Assembly (NCBI GenBank): GCA_029879725.1
Contig: JAOUPR010000022.1
Span: 1 to 46,716 of the forward strand
From: Gemmatimonadota bacterium
GTDB lineage: Bacteria > Gemmatimonadota > Gemmatimonadetes > Longimicrobiales > Gaopeijiaceae
Length of the DNA: 46,716 nucleotides
Direction: 5' to 3'
Shown: in pieces, positions 1 to 7,773 of the stretch
How positions within the stretch are numbered: the stretch's first letter is position 1
Layout: each line of letters opens with the position of its first letter
Made by a program: the position numbers and the translations under genes
Notes under the pieces: generated by a model
The model's database searches: none
What the model was told of the DNA's origin: nothing
The model's input: only the letters and a program-made list of their open reading frames with translations

Positions 1-5
1 CGGGG

Positions 6-400
6 GTGGGCAACACCGAGCGGTTGGAGAAGATCCCGGTCCGGATCCGTGCCGATCACGAGGAGTTGGACCGGGAGGTGGCGGGGCGTATCGCGGCGCT
101 TGGCAGGAGTGGCCCGTGGACGAAGCCAGCATCCTCGTCCCCATGTCCGGCCAGGAGTTGCGCCAGAAGATCCTGGCCATCTTCCGGCACCAGTCCCAGA
201 AGGACGTCGCGCCCTTCCCGGGTCCCGACGTTCGGGAGTTCTGGCAGCGGGTCGAAGATCGCAACCGCGGCACCGCCGACCTCCTTCGGGACCTCGGGCT
301 CCCGGCGTATTTCGCCATGGAGGCGTATGTTGTGGAGCAGGAGGGCCACAGGCTGACCGCCCCGGCCATTCCCACGGCGAGCCTGGCGGAAGAACGGTAG
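6..400 (+). pseudogene. Internally deleted long NagB-type glucosamine-6-phosphate deaminase
   Basis: Two pieces of one family are joined in different frames. From 6 to about 104 one frame reads like the family N-terminus (ERLEKIPVRIRADHEELDRE, then VAGRIAAL). From about 89 to 400 another frame reads like the family C-terminus (AYRGAWQEWPVDEA, VPMSGQELRQKILAIFRHQS, REFWQRVEDRNRGTADLL, YFAMEA). As I recall the family, the long Bacteroidetes/Gemmatimonadota NagB-like proteins have about 640 residues, so over 500 are missing, including the isomerase/deaminase core. The intact gene would deaminate glucosamine-6-phosphate and fits the transporter and kinase that follow. The real start may lie upstream of the window. 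A biological deletion and an assembly deletion cannot be told apart here. Family assignment is from memory of motifs. Confidence 0.7.
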
Positions 401-449
401 TCGAACGCCGATCCTCCAGGCCGACCTGTCCCCAGATGAGGAGTTGCTC

Positions 450-1880
450 GTGACGTCGTTCGCACCGCTGGACTGGGTCGTGCTGGTGCTCTACCTGGTG
501 GCCACCACCGCGTGGGGCGCCTGGTTGGGGCGGAACCAGAAGGGAGGCACCGACTACTTCCTGGGGAGCCGATCTCTCCCCTGGGTAGCGGTCATGCTTT
601 CCGTGGTGGCCACGGAGACGAGCACGCTCACCTTCCTGAGCGTCCCTGGGATCGCGTACATGGGGAGCATGACCTTCCTGCAGCTCACGCTCGGGTACGT
701 GACGGGGCGGTCGGTGGTGGCGGTCGTGCTTCTCCCCCGATACTTCCGTGGCGAGTTGGACACCGCGTACGCGCTCCTGGAGTCCCGTTTCGGCGTGGGC
801 ACGCGCCGCTTCACCTCGGCCATCTTCATGGTGACCCGCCTCCTCGCCGACTCGGTGCGCCTCTTCGCCACGGCGATCCCCCTGGCACTCATCACCGGGT
901 GGCCCTACGCGGTGTCCATCATGGTCATCGGAGCGCTGACGGTGATCTACACCTACTTCGGCGGGATCAAAGCCGTGGTGTGGGTGGACGTGCTCCAGAT
1001 GTCCCTCTATCTCCTGGGAGCCGCGGTGGCCCTGGTCACGCTGCAGAACGTCGTTCCGGGAGGATGGGGGTCGATCCTCTCTTCGGCCGGGGAAGCCGGG
1101 AAGCTGCAAGTGCTGGATTTCACCCTGGACCTGACCACTCCCTACACGTTCTGGGCCGCGTTGATCGGTGGGGGGTTCCTCTCCATGGCGTCGCACGGGA
1201 CGGATCACATCATCGTCCAGCGTCTCTTCACCTGCAGGGACCAGCGGGCCAGCCAGAAGGCGCTGGTGGGGAGCGGGATCGCCGTCATGTTCCAGTTCGT
1301 CCTCTTCCTTCTGGTGGGGCTGGGACTGTGGGCGTTCTACCAGGACCGGTCCTTCGCCACGTCGGATGAGATCTTCCCCCTCTTCATCGTGGAGCAGCTT
1401 CCCGTGGGGGTGACGGGACTCCTCATCGCCGGCGTCTTCGCCGCGGCCATGTCCTCGCTGTCGTCGTCCATCAACTCGCTGGCCTCGGCGACCGCGTACG
1501 ACTACTGGGCTCCGCTGGCCCACGCGCGGGATGACGAGGAACGGGTACTTCGGGCGGGGAAGTTGTTCACGCTGGTGTGGGCGGGCGCGCTCATCGGCGG
1601 CGCCGTGCTCTTCATTCCCCTCTCGCGGGGCACCGCAGCGGTGGAGGTCGCCCTCGGCGTCGCTTCCCTGGTCTACGGAGGACTCCTGGGGGCGTTCATG
1701 CTCGGGATCGCCACGCGGAAGCCCGACGGTGTGTCGGCCATGGTGGGGATCGCCGTGGGGATCGGAGTGATCACCTGGTTCCGGGCGGACATGGCGTGGC
1801 CCTGGTACGCCTTCTTCGGCACGCTGGTCACCTTCGTGACCGGTGTGGCCGTGGGCGCCGTCCGCAGGAGGCTCGCATGA
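450..1880 (+). CDS. Sodium:solute symporter (SSS family)
   Basis: Inner-membrane secondary transporter that couples sodium entry to uptake of an organic solute. The protein of about 476 residues is hydrophobic throughout, with about 13 likely membrane segments. It carries SSS hallmarks: the YFLGSRSLPW stretch near residue 36, the TETSTLTF segment near 55, and the signature region GGIKAVVWVDVLQM near 171. GTG at 450 is preferred over TTG at 444 because AGGAG at 439-443 lies six bases upstream of the GTG. It follows the broken nagB-like gene and overlaps the downstream kinase by four bases (ATGA), so the set looks like one operon and the substrate is probably GlcNAc or a related amino sugar. 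The substrate is inferred from context only. Confidence 0.9.
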   Translation: MTSFAPLDWVVLVLYLVATTAWGAWLGRNQKGGTDYFLGSRSLPWVAVMLSVVATETSTLTFLSVPGIAYMGSMTFLQLTLGYVTGRSVVAVVLLPRYFRGELDTAYALLESRFGVGTRRFTSAIFMVTRLLADSVRLFATAIPLALITGWPYAVSIMVIGALTVIYTYFGGIKAVVWVDVLQMSLYLLGAAVALVTLQNVVPGGWGSILSSAGEAGKLQVLDFTLDLTTPYTFWAALIGGGFLSMASHGTDHIIVQRLFTCRDQRASQKALVGSGIAVMFQFVLFLLVGLGLWAFYQDRSFATSDEIFPLFIVEQLPVGVTGLLIAGVFAAAMSSLSSSINSLASATAYDYWAPLAHARDDEERVLRAGKLFTLVWAGALIGGAVLFIPLSRGTAAVEVALGVASLVYGGLLGAFMLGIATRKPDGVSAMVGIAVGIGVITWFRADMAWPWYAFFGTLVTFVTGVAVGAVRRRLA

Positions 1881-2797
1881 CCCGGCTCGTGGTGGGTGTC
1901 GACGGCGGCGGGACCCGTACCCGCGCGCTCGTCCTCGACGAGGACGGGCAGTTCAGGGGGCGCGCGGAGGGGCGCGCGGCCGTGGCGGACGCGGCGGATC
2001 CCGCCTCCGCCGCCCAGAGCGTCGCGGACGTCGTCTGGGCGGCGTGTCAGGAAGCGGGCACCGAGCTGCCCGTGGCCGCGCTGTGGGCGGGGTTGTCCGG
2101 AGCCGGGCGGGAGTCCGCGAGGGTCGCCGTCGAGCTCGAGCTCAGCCGCATGGAGGTGGCCGGCACGGTGCGGGTGGGCACCGACATCCTGGCGGCATTC
2201 CACGATGCCTTCGGAGAGGATCCCGGTATTCTGGTCCTCTCGGGGACGGGGTCCATCGCCTGGGGGAGGGCCACGGACGGACGGGAGGGGCGGGTCGGTG
2301 GGTGGGGGCACCACATCGGCGACGAAGGGAGCGGATACGCCATCGGCCAGGAGGCGTTGCAGTGGGTCGCGCGCAACGCGGACGGGAGAGGACCCGATAC
2401 CGAGCTACGGGATGCGATTCTGGCCCACCTCCGCTTCGATGAGCCAGATGGTCTCATCCAGTGGAGCGCCGACGCGTCAAAAGGAGACATCGCGGCCCTC
2501 GTTCCCGTGGTCGCGTCGGCGGCCGAGGAGGGCGACGCCCTGGCGCAGGAGATCCTCGTGCGGGCGGCCAAGAACCTCCAGGGACACGTCCTGGCCATCC
2601 TCGAGAACCTGGGTCCCTGGGAGGAACCTCCGGGAATCGCCCTGTCGGGAGGCTTGCTCCAGCCGGGTGGCCCGCTCCGGAAGCTCCTCCTGGCTCTGCT
2701 GGAGGAGCAACATCTTCCCATCGTGGGGCAGGTTCCCGACCCCGTGAGGGGTGCCGCGCAGATCGCCCTGGAGATGGATCGCGGCTCGACCGCCTGA
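1877..2797 (+). CDS. BadF/BadG-family N-acetylglucosamine kinase-like protein
   Basis: Cytoplasmic sugar kinase of the ASKHA fold, 306 residues. The first phosphate loop DGGGTRTRA is at residues 9-17, the second phosphate motif LSGTGSIAWG at 121-130, and the glycine-rich GGWGHHIGDEGSG at 141-153 is typical of eukaryote-like GlcNAc kinases in the BadF/BadG/BcrA/BcrD family. It probably phosphorylates GlcNAc (or GlcN/MurNAc) to the 6-phosphate. The start codon overlaps the stop of the symporter, and AGGAGG at 1866-1871 gives good spacing to ATG 1877. With the nagB-like remnant upstream this looks like an amino-sugar uptake and phosphorylation operon whose deaminase step is broken here. The exact sugar is inferred. 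Confidence 0.85.
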   Translation: MTRLVVGVDGGGTRTRALVLDEDGQFRGRAEGRAAVADAADPASAAQSVADVVWAACQEAGTELPVAALWAGLSGAGRESARVAVELELSRMEVAGTVRVGTDILAAFHDAFGEDPGILVLSGTGSIAWGRATDGREGRVGGWGHHIGDEGSGYAIGQEALQWVARNADGRGPDTELRDAILAHLRFDEPDGLIQWSADASKGDIAALVPVVASAAEEGDALAQEILVRAAKNLQGHVLAILENLGPWEEPPGIALSGGLLQPGGPLRKLLLALLEEQHLPIVGQVPDPVRGAAQIALEMDRGSTA

Positions 2798-2867
2798 TCT
2801 TTCCCACCCGGGCCCACCGACTCGCCCCACCGCTCCGCCGGAACGGCAGAGGGACGGGATCGTTGCG

Positions 2868-2907
2868 GTCACGTTGACAGAGTGCGCCCGTGTTAACGCG
2901 TTGTGAC
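2868..2907 (+). promoter_or_regulatory. Nested dyad upstream of the hsp20 sigma-54 promoter (possible enhancer site)
   Basis: GTCAC (2868-2872) is mirrored by GTGAC (2903-2907), and GTTGACA (2873-2879) is mirrored with one mismatch by TGTTAAC (2891-2897). The centre lies about 80 bp before the start site predicted from the -24/-12 element. Sigma-54 activators usually bind dyads at such distances. The embedded TTGACA could instead be a sigma-70 -35 box, but I see no good -10 at 16-18 bp. Confidence 0.35.
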
Positions 2908-2941
2908 GGAACAATTTGGCAGTAATCCGCCACGATCCGGG

Positions 2942-2957
2942 TGGCACGGCGATTGCA
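2942..2957 (+). promoter_or_regulatory. Sigma-54 (-24/-12) promoter of hsp20
   Basis: TGGCACGGCGATTGCA matches the sigma-54 consensus TGGCACG-N4-TTGCW at every fixed position. The invariant GG (2943-2944) and GC (2955-2956) are separated by exactly 10 bases. The predicted start near 2968 leaves a leader of about 117 nt before ATG 3085. The site lies in a gene-free interval facing hsp20. Confidence 0.8.
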
Positions 2958-3084
2958 CGTTCTGCCGGGAGAAGTGCAGGCCGCCGCGCCCCCATCACCG
3001 CGCGACGAGGGAACGTCCCGCGGGGACGCGGGGAGGCGGCCTCAGCCACACCCTCAGGACCAAGACAAGACACAGGAGGAGATC

Positions 3085-3549
3085 ATGACCATCACCCGCT
3101 ATTCCGTGCGGAGGCCCTTCTACTCTCCCTGGCGCGAGTTGGAGGAGGTGTCCAACCGCCTGGCCCGGTTCTTCGACGAGTCCCCCGTCTCCGCAGGCGC
3201 CGAGACCGGCACCTGGCTTCCGGCGGTGAACGTGTCCGAGACCAGCGACGAGCTCATGCTGACCGCGGAGCTTCCCGGGATGAAGCAGGAGGACATCACC
3301 ATCGAGCTCGAGAACAACATCCTGAACATCAGCGGGACCAAGTCCGAGGAGGTGAAGGAAGGAGACGAGGAACGACGCTACCATATGTGGGAGCGCCGCT
3401 ACGGGGCCTTCCAGCGCTCCTTCACCCTCCCGCACACCGTGAAGGCGGACGCGATTCGCGCGCACTTCGAGAACGGCATCCTGGAAGTCCACCTTCCCAA
3501 GTCGGCGGAGGCCAAGGGCCGCAAGATCCTCATCGAGAAGGGGAAGTGA
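3085..3549 (+). CDS. Small heat-shock protein, Hsp20/alpha-crystallin family
   Basis: ATP-independent holdase chaperone of 154 residues, the usual size. A short N-terminal arm (RRPFYSPWRELEEVSNRLARFF) is followed by the alpha-crystallin domain from about residue 44 (LPAVNVSETSDELMLTAELP) to about 140. The conserved strand motif ENGILEVHLPK at 129-139 and the short IEKGK tail complete the pattern. ATG 3085 has an AGGAGG-type ribosome site about six bases upstream. The gene stands alone: convergent with the inositol-phosphatase gene and separated from the kinase by a 287-bp regulatory interval with a near-perfect sigma-54 promoter. That implies control by an enhancer-binding activator rather than only by a heat-shock sigma factor or CIRCE; no CIRCE inverted repeat was seen. 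Confidence 0.95.
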   Translation: MTITRYSVRRPFYSPWRELEEVSNRLARFFDESPVSAGAETGTWLPAVNVSETSDELMLTAELPGMKQEDITIELENNILNISGTKSEEVKEGDEERRYHMWERRYGAFQRSFTLPHTVKADAIRAHFENGILEVHLPKSAEAKGRKILIEKGK

Positions 3550-3587
3550 GGGGCGGCACGCTCCACCGGCCGCGGCGGTAACGACGA

Positions 3588-3616
3588 GGGCGGGCTCTCC
3601 ACGGGGGGGCCCGCCC
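3588..3616. terminator. GC-rich hairpin between convergent genes
   Basis: GGGCGGGC (3588-3595) pairs with GCCCGCCC (3609-3616), and the stem can extend inward with G-T pairs. It lies between the hsp20 stop and the stop of the reverse-strand inositol-phosphatase gene, so it could end transcription from both sides. There is no long T-run, so the call is moderate. Confidence 0.5.
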
Positions 3617-3618
3617 CG

Positions 3619-4506
3619 TCATTTCAGCAACGCCGCGAATTCCTCCAGGAGGGCGGGGCTCCCGGCTCCCACGACGGATCCGTCGGGAAGACCGAGATCC
3701 GAACCGTCGAGACGGGTCACCATACCGCCGGCTTCTTCCACGATGATCCACCCCGCCGCGAAGTCCCACGGATTGAGGTAGTTCTCCCAGAACGCGTCCA
3801 GGGACCCCTGGGCCAGGTAGCAGAGGTCCAGGGCCGCGGCTCCGGCGCGCCGCACACCCGACGTGGCCCCGAGGACGCGGGCGAGTTGCCCCTGGAAGGT
3901 TTCGAGTTGGTGCATCGTCTTGAAGGGGAATCCCGTTCCCACGAGGCACTGACCCAGGGGTCTGCGGGGCGCCGTGGAGATGCGGCGCCCACCTTTGAAC
4001 GCCCCTGTCCCCCGCGCCGCCCACCACCGTTCTCCCGTCGGCGCGCAGATCACCGCGCCCGCCACCGGTCGCCCATCCACGGCGACGGCCACCGACGAGC
4101 AATGATAGGGGTGTCCGTGGAGGAAGTTGGCCGTGCCGTCCAGCGGGTCCACGACCCACAGAGGACTCCCGTCCCACTCCGCGAGCCGGCCCGAGAGGGA
4201 CCGGTCGTCTTCCTCCGCGAGAACGGAGTGGTCCGGGTGCCGAGTCTGGATGACCCCCAGCGCGGCCGACTGGGCCTCCATGTCGGTGCGCGACACGTAG
4301 TCCGCGCGGGACTTTTCCGAGGCGTCCTCCACCCCCACGTGCCCTCCGTGACGGCGATGGACCGCGGCGGCGGCTTCGGCGGCCAGGAGGGCCGTGCGAG
4401 CGAGTTCGTCCAATGTTCGGTCCGGAGAAGGGTCCCCTGCCAGGAATCGGACCGCTAACTTAGCCCTCTCGAACCACGGCGACAGGTAAACGACGGAATC
4501 GGACAT
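3619..4506 (-). CDS. Inositol monophosphatase-family phosphatase
   Basis: Mg-dependent phosphatase of the IMPase/FIG superfamily, 295 residues from ATG 4506. Both family signatures are present: LAEED near 96-100 and WVVDPLDGTANFLHG at 117-131, which supply the metal-binding Glu/Asp residues, and WDFAAG at 247-252 near the C-terminus. Substrates in the family include inositol phosphates, histidinol phosphate and PAP; the sequence alone does not decide. The ATG overlaps the divergent trpS ATG by two bases, and the first 30 residues look unlike the family, so the true start may be internal, around residue 30. That would free space for a promoter at the GCTAACTTAGC palindrome (4454-4464). Confidence 0.85.
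   Translation of the reverse strand: MSDSVVYLSPWFERAKLAVRFLAGDPSPDRTLDELARTALLAAEAAAAVHRRHGGHVGVEDASEKSRADYVSRTDMEAQSAALGVIQTRHPDHSVLAEEDDRSLSGRLAEWDGSPLWVVDPLDGTANFLHGHPYHCSSVAVAVDGRPVAGAVICAPTGERWWAARGTGAFKGGRRISTAPRRPLGQCLVGTGFPFKTMHQLETFQGQLARVLGATSGVRRAGAAALDLCYLAQGSLDAFWENYLNPWDFAAGWIIVEEAGGMVTRLDGSDLGLPDGSVVGAGSPALLEEFAALLK
4456..4461 (+). promoter_or_regulatory. Probable -10 box (TAACTT) for trpS, inside a palindrome
   Basis: TAACTT sits in the perfect 11-bp palindrome GCTAACTTAGC (4454-4464), about 45 bp before the trpS ATG. It resembles the TAGCTT and TATCTT boxes upstream of purA, ffh and pilT. The other strand reads TAAGTT, so the site could serve both directions. No convincing -35 box was found on either strand. 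Confidence 0.35.
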
Positions 4507-5509
4507 GCCGGAACGAAAGAAGCGGGTGTTCAGCGGGATGCAGCCCTCGGGGGAGGCCCACCTGGGCAACTACCTCGGAGCGCTCAGGCAGTGGGTGGAG
4601 ATGCAGGAGGACCACGACTGCGTGTGGTGCATCGTGGACGATCACGCCATCACCGCCGGCGGCGACCCCAGGGAACTACCGAAGAACGTATTCGATCTCG
4701 CGGTCAGCTTCCTCGCCGTGGGGCTCGATCCCGAGAAGTCCATCATCTTCGTCCAGTCGGACGTTCACCAGCACACCGAACTGGCGTGGCTCTTCAACGC
4801 CGTCACGCCGGTGGGAGAGCTGGAGCGGATGACGCAGTACAAGGACAAGTCCCAGCGCTTCGAGTCCGTTCCCGCCGGGATCTTCAACTATCCCATCCTG
4901 CAGGCGGCGGACATCCTCCTCTACCTCACGGACGCGGTTCCGGTGGGGGAGGATCAGCGACAGCACCTGGAACTGACCCGTGAGATCGCGCGGAAATGGA
5001 ACGCCGCCTACGGAGATCTCTTCCCGGAGCCCGAGGCCATCATCGGGAAGGCGGGGCGGATCCTGGGGCTGGACGGAGACGCCAAGATGAGCAAGTCCCT
5101 GGGGAACACCGTCGGGGTGCTGGCGGAGCCCGAGGAGGTCTGGGCGCGGGTGCGGACGGCGGTGACGGACCCCCAGCGCGTCCGCCGCGACGACCCCGGC
5201 CGCCCGGAGGTCTGCAACGTGTATGCGCTCCACGGGTTCTTCACCGACGAACCGACCCGGGACGACATCGCCGCGAGGTGCCGGGCCGGAGAGATCGGAT
5301 GTGTCGACTGCAAGAAGATCCTGTCGGCGGGCATTTCCGATGCGTTCGCGCCCTTCCGGGAGCGAGCGGAACACTTCCGAAACCACCCGGAGGAGGTGCG
5401 CCGCATTCTCGACGATGGGGCGGAGAAGGCACGCGCCATCGCGTCGGAGACCATGGGCCGGGTCCGGCACCTCATGGGGCTGGAGTGGCGCGAGGCGTTG
5501 GATAGTTAG
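4505..5509 (+). CDS. trpS: Tryptophanyl-tRNA synthetase
   Basis: Cytoplasmic class I aminoacyl-tRNA synthetase that charges tRNA-Trp, 334 residues, the normal bacterial length. The HIGH-type motif appears as PSGEAHLGNYLGA (14-26) and the KMSKS loop is exact at 194-198 (DAKMSKSLGN). The ERMTQYKDKS and GIFNYPILQAADILLY segments are typical of bacterial TrpRS. The ATG at 4505 overlaps the start of the divergent inositol-phosphatase gene; translation begins directly in the family motif (KKRVFSGMQPSG), so this start is well supported although its ribosome site is weak. No tryptophan-codon leader or T-box was seen. Confidence 0.97.
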   Translation: MPERKKRVFSGMQPSGEAHLGNYLGALRQWVEMQEDHDCVWCIVDDHAITAGGDPRELPKNVFDLAVSFLAVGLDPEKSIIFVQSDVHQHTELAWLFNAVTPVGELERMTQYKDKSQRFESVPAGIFNYPILQAADILLYLTDAVPVGEDQRQHLELTREIARKWNAAYGDLFPEPEAIIGKAGRILGLDGDAKMSKSLGNTVGVLAEPEEVWARVRTAVTDPQRVRRDDPGRPEVCNVYALHGFFTDEPTRDDIAARCRAGEIGCVDCKKILSAGISDAFAPFRERAEHFRNHPEEVRRILDDGAEKARAIASETMGRVRHLMGLEWREALDS

Positions 5510-5583
5510 TCACCGGAGAATCGCTTCCCGGGATCGCGCTCGCTATCTTCCGGGATCATCCCGAATCGCGTCTGGAGGGTTCG

Positions 5584-6705
5584 ATGCAGGAAATGTTCAA
5601 GGCCGCCGTGGAGCGCGGGGCCAGTGACATCCATATCAAGTCGGGTGACGTGATCCGTGCCCGGATCCACGGTGACCTGCTCGCGCTCACGCAGCAGAAG
5701 CTGACCAACGACCAGGTCAAGGCCATCGCGGTCAAGCTGATCCCCCACGAAGAGGACCGGCAGAAGCTCGACCGGGTGCTCGACTACGACTGCTCGTGGG
5801 GACTCGCCGGCGTGGGGCGGTTCCGAGTCAACATCATGCGGCAGCGCGGCTCCCTCATGATCGTGATGCGGATCATCCCCATCGAGATCCCCACCTTCGA
5901 GGACCTCCAGCTCCCGTCGCCCCTGGCCAAGATCGCGGCCCATGACCGGGGACTCGTCCTGGTCACCGGGGTCACCGGTTCCGGAAAGAGTTCCACGATG
6001 GCGGCCATGATCGACTGGATGAACAAGAATCGGCGGAGGCACATCGTCACGCTGGAGAACCCCATCGAGTTCCTCCACCGGGACAACCTCTGCTCCATCA
6101 CCCAGCGAGACATCGGGACGGACACCGACAGCTTCGAGTCGGGCCTTCGCTCGGTGCTCCGTCAGGATCCCGACGTGATCCTCATCGGTGAGATGCGCGA
6201 CAAGATCACCATCGAGACGGCGCTCAAGGCGGCGGAGACCGGCCACCTGGTCATCTCCACGCTGCACACGAAGAACGCCGTGCAGACCATCTCCCGGATC
6301 ATCGCGGTGTTCGATCCGTACGAGCAGGAGATGATCCGGACCCGTTTGGCGGAAACGCTCCAGGCCGTGGTCAGCCAGAGGCTGGTACAGCGCAAGACGG
6401 GAGGACGGATCGCCGCCATGGAGATCATGCCGGCCACGTCCACCATCCGGGACTGCATCCGGGAGCAGGATCGCATGGAGGAGATCTTCGAGCTCATCGA
6501 AGAAGGGCGGTCCCACTACGGGTCGCAGAGCTTCGACCAGCATCTCCAGGACTTCGTGAACCAGGGGCTGGTGGACTTCGAGATCGCGAAGGCCGCGGCC
6601 AACAACCCCACCGACTTCGAATTGAAGATGAACATGTTGGGGACGGGTCGCTCCATGGCCCAGGAGGGCCTGGCCAGCGAGATGAACAAGATGTACGGGA
6701 ACTGA
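5584..6705 (+). CDS. pilT: Twitching-motility retraction ATPase PilT
   Basis: Hexameric AAA-type ATPase that drives type IV pilus retraction at the cytoplasmic face of the inner membrane. The 373 residues include the N-terminal PAS-like part (RGASDIHIKSG), Walker A GVTGSGKS at 129-136, the Asp box region around LENPIEFLHR, Walker B VILIGEMRD at 198-206 and the His box STLHTKNA at 225-232. The length and the lack of an N1 domain exclude PilB. The C-terminal tail after residue about 320 is somewhat longer than in short PilT proteins. GGAGG at 5575-5579 precedes ATG 5584. A TATCTT -10-like box lies in the gap after trpS. No other pilus genes are in the window. Confidence 0.95.
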   Translation: MQEMFKAAVERGASDIHIKSGDVIRARIHGDLLALTQQKLTNDQVKAIAVKLIPHEEDRQKLDRVLDYDCSWGLAGVGRFRVNIMRQRGSLMIVMRIIPIEIPTFEDLQLPSPLAKIAAHDRGLVLVTGVTGSGKSSTMAAMIDWMNKNRRRHIVTLENPIEFLHRDNLCSITQRDIGTDTDSFESGLRSVLRQDPDVILIGEMRDKITIETALKAAETGHLVISTLHTKNAVQTISRIIAVFDPYEQEMIRTRLAETLQAVVSQRLVQRKTGGRIAAMEIMPATSTIRDCIREQDRMEEIFELIEEGRSHYGSQSFDQHLQDFVNQGLVDFEIAKAAANNPTDFELKMNMLGTGRSMAQEGLASEMNKMYGN

Positions 6706-6730
6706 TGGACATCAACCAAGGACGACTCGC

Positions 6731-7639
6731 ATGATCCAACTCGGCGGCGTGACCTTGCCGGTCACCACACCCTTCGATACGGACACCGGAGACGTATCCT
6801 ACTCCGCGTTCCGGGAGAACCTCGAGCGGTGGGCGGAGTCGGACATCCGGGGGGTGCTCATCGGAGGGTCCACCGGGGAGTCCGTCTTCCTGGAGGACGA
6901 AGAGCGCACGGAGATGATCCGCGTGGCCCGCGCGGCTCTACCGGAAGACCGGATCATCATCGCGGGAACCGGCGCCGAGTCCACCCGGCGGACCATCCGC
7001 AACACGCTGGAAGCGGCGGAGGCCGGGGCGCACGCCGTGCTGGTCAAACCGCCGGTGTACTTCAAGGGAGCCATGGGTCACGAGGCGCTGGCGACGCATT
7101 ACACGGCGGTGGCCGAAGCGTCGCCGATCCCGGTCATCGTGTACCAGGTGCCCCTCCATCTGAGCACCATGGATCTTCCCACGGCGCTGGTCGCGGAGCT
7201 TTCCCGGCACGCCAACATCGTGGGGATCAAGGACTCCCGGGGGAAGCCGGAGCTCGTCGAAGAGCTTCTGGCGGCGTGTGCGGACGACTTCCAGGTCCTG
7301 GTGGGGAACGGAGCGCTCCTCCTTCCCGCGTTGGAACTCGGCGCGGTGGGAGGGATCGTGGCGGTGGGCCTGCTGGCGGCGGGCCCGGCCGTGGAAGTCT
7401 ACCGTGCGTTCCGGGACGGCCGTCTGGACCCGGCACGGGAAGCGCAGGCACGCATCGCGCCCGTCCATCGGGAGATCGTGGGCGGAAGAGGGGTTCCCGG
7501 GGTGAAGGTGGCTCTGGACCTCCTCGGTTTCCACGGCGGTGTGCCCCGTCCTCCCCTGGCCCCGTTTCCGGCGGAGAGGTCGGGGGAGATCCGGGAGATA
7601 CTGGAGACCGCCCAACTCGCCGGGGTGGGTGCCGCGTAG
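6731..7639 (+). CDS. DapA-family aldolase/lyase (class I, Schiff base)
   Basis: TIM-barrel pyruvate-dependent enzyme of 302 residues. The carboxylate-binding motif GGSTGES is at 45-51, the proton-relay Tyr is in YQVP (Tyr138), and the Schiff-base Lys is in GIKDSRG (Lys167). True dihydrodipicolinate synthases usually have YNVPSRT; YQVPLHLSTMDLP here is closer to the 4-hydroxy-2-oxoglutarate aldolase and related branch. So it may split a hydroxylated 2-oxo acid or act in proline or sugar-acid breakdown rather than lysine synthesis. AAGGA lies about eight bases before the ATG. It is 25 bp after pilT and may be co-transcribed. Family is certain, reaction is not. Confidence 0.85.
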   Translation: MIQLGGVTLPVTTPFDTDTGDVSYSAFRENLERWAESDIRGVLIGGSTGESVFLEDEERTEMIRVARAALPEDRIIIAGTGAESTRRTIRNTLEAAEAGAHAVLVKPPVYFKGAMGHEALATHYTAVAEASPIPVIVYQVPLHLSTMDLPTALVAELSRHANIVGIKDSRGKPELVEELLAACADDFQVLVGNGALLLPALELGAVGGIVAVGLLAAGPAVEVYRAFRDGRLDPAREAQARIAPVHREIVGGRGVPGVKVALDLLGFHGGVPRPPLAPFPAERSGEIREILETAQLAGVGAA

Positions 7640-7643
7640 CTGA

Positions 7644-7672
7644 TTGACACCCCCCGGGGCCTCGCCTAGCTT
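7644..7672 (+). promoter_or_regulatory. Sigma-70 promoter upstream of purA
   Basis: TTGACA (7644-7649), a 17-bp spacer and TAGCTT (7667-7672). It begins five bases after the aldolase stop codon. The predicted start is near 7679, only about 16 nt before the hairpin at 7695. The spacer begins with C7 and G4, much like the ffh promoter. Confidence 0.7.
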
Positions 7673-7694
7673 TTCCCAAAGGATTCAGCATCCG

Positions 7695-7740
7695 CGAGAG
7701 AGCCCATCCCCCGGCGGGGGATGGGCTCTCTCGTTTTCTT
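7695..7740 (+). terminator. Strong intrinsic terminator between the purA promoter and purA
   Basis: Stem CGAGAGAGCCCATCCCCC (7695-7712) pairs perfectly over 18 bp with its complement at 7716-7733 around a GGC loop and is followed by TTTTCTT on the plus strand. It would stop read-through from the aldolase gene, but it also lies downstream of the TTGACA/TAGCTT promoter, so it may act as an attenuator of purA or end a short leader RNA. Confidence 0.8.
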
Positions 7741-7773
7741 CGCACCAGACCGGGCTACGAGGCCCAGCGAGCC

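Noticed and set aside
7640..7773. Purine riboswitch in the purA leader
   Set aside because: Only about 16 nt lie between the predicted start and the terminator stem, too short for an aptamer.
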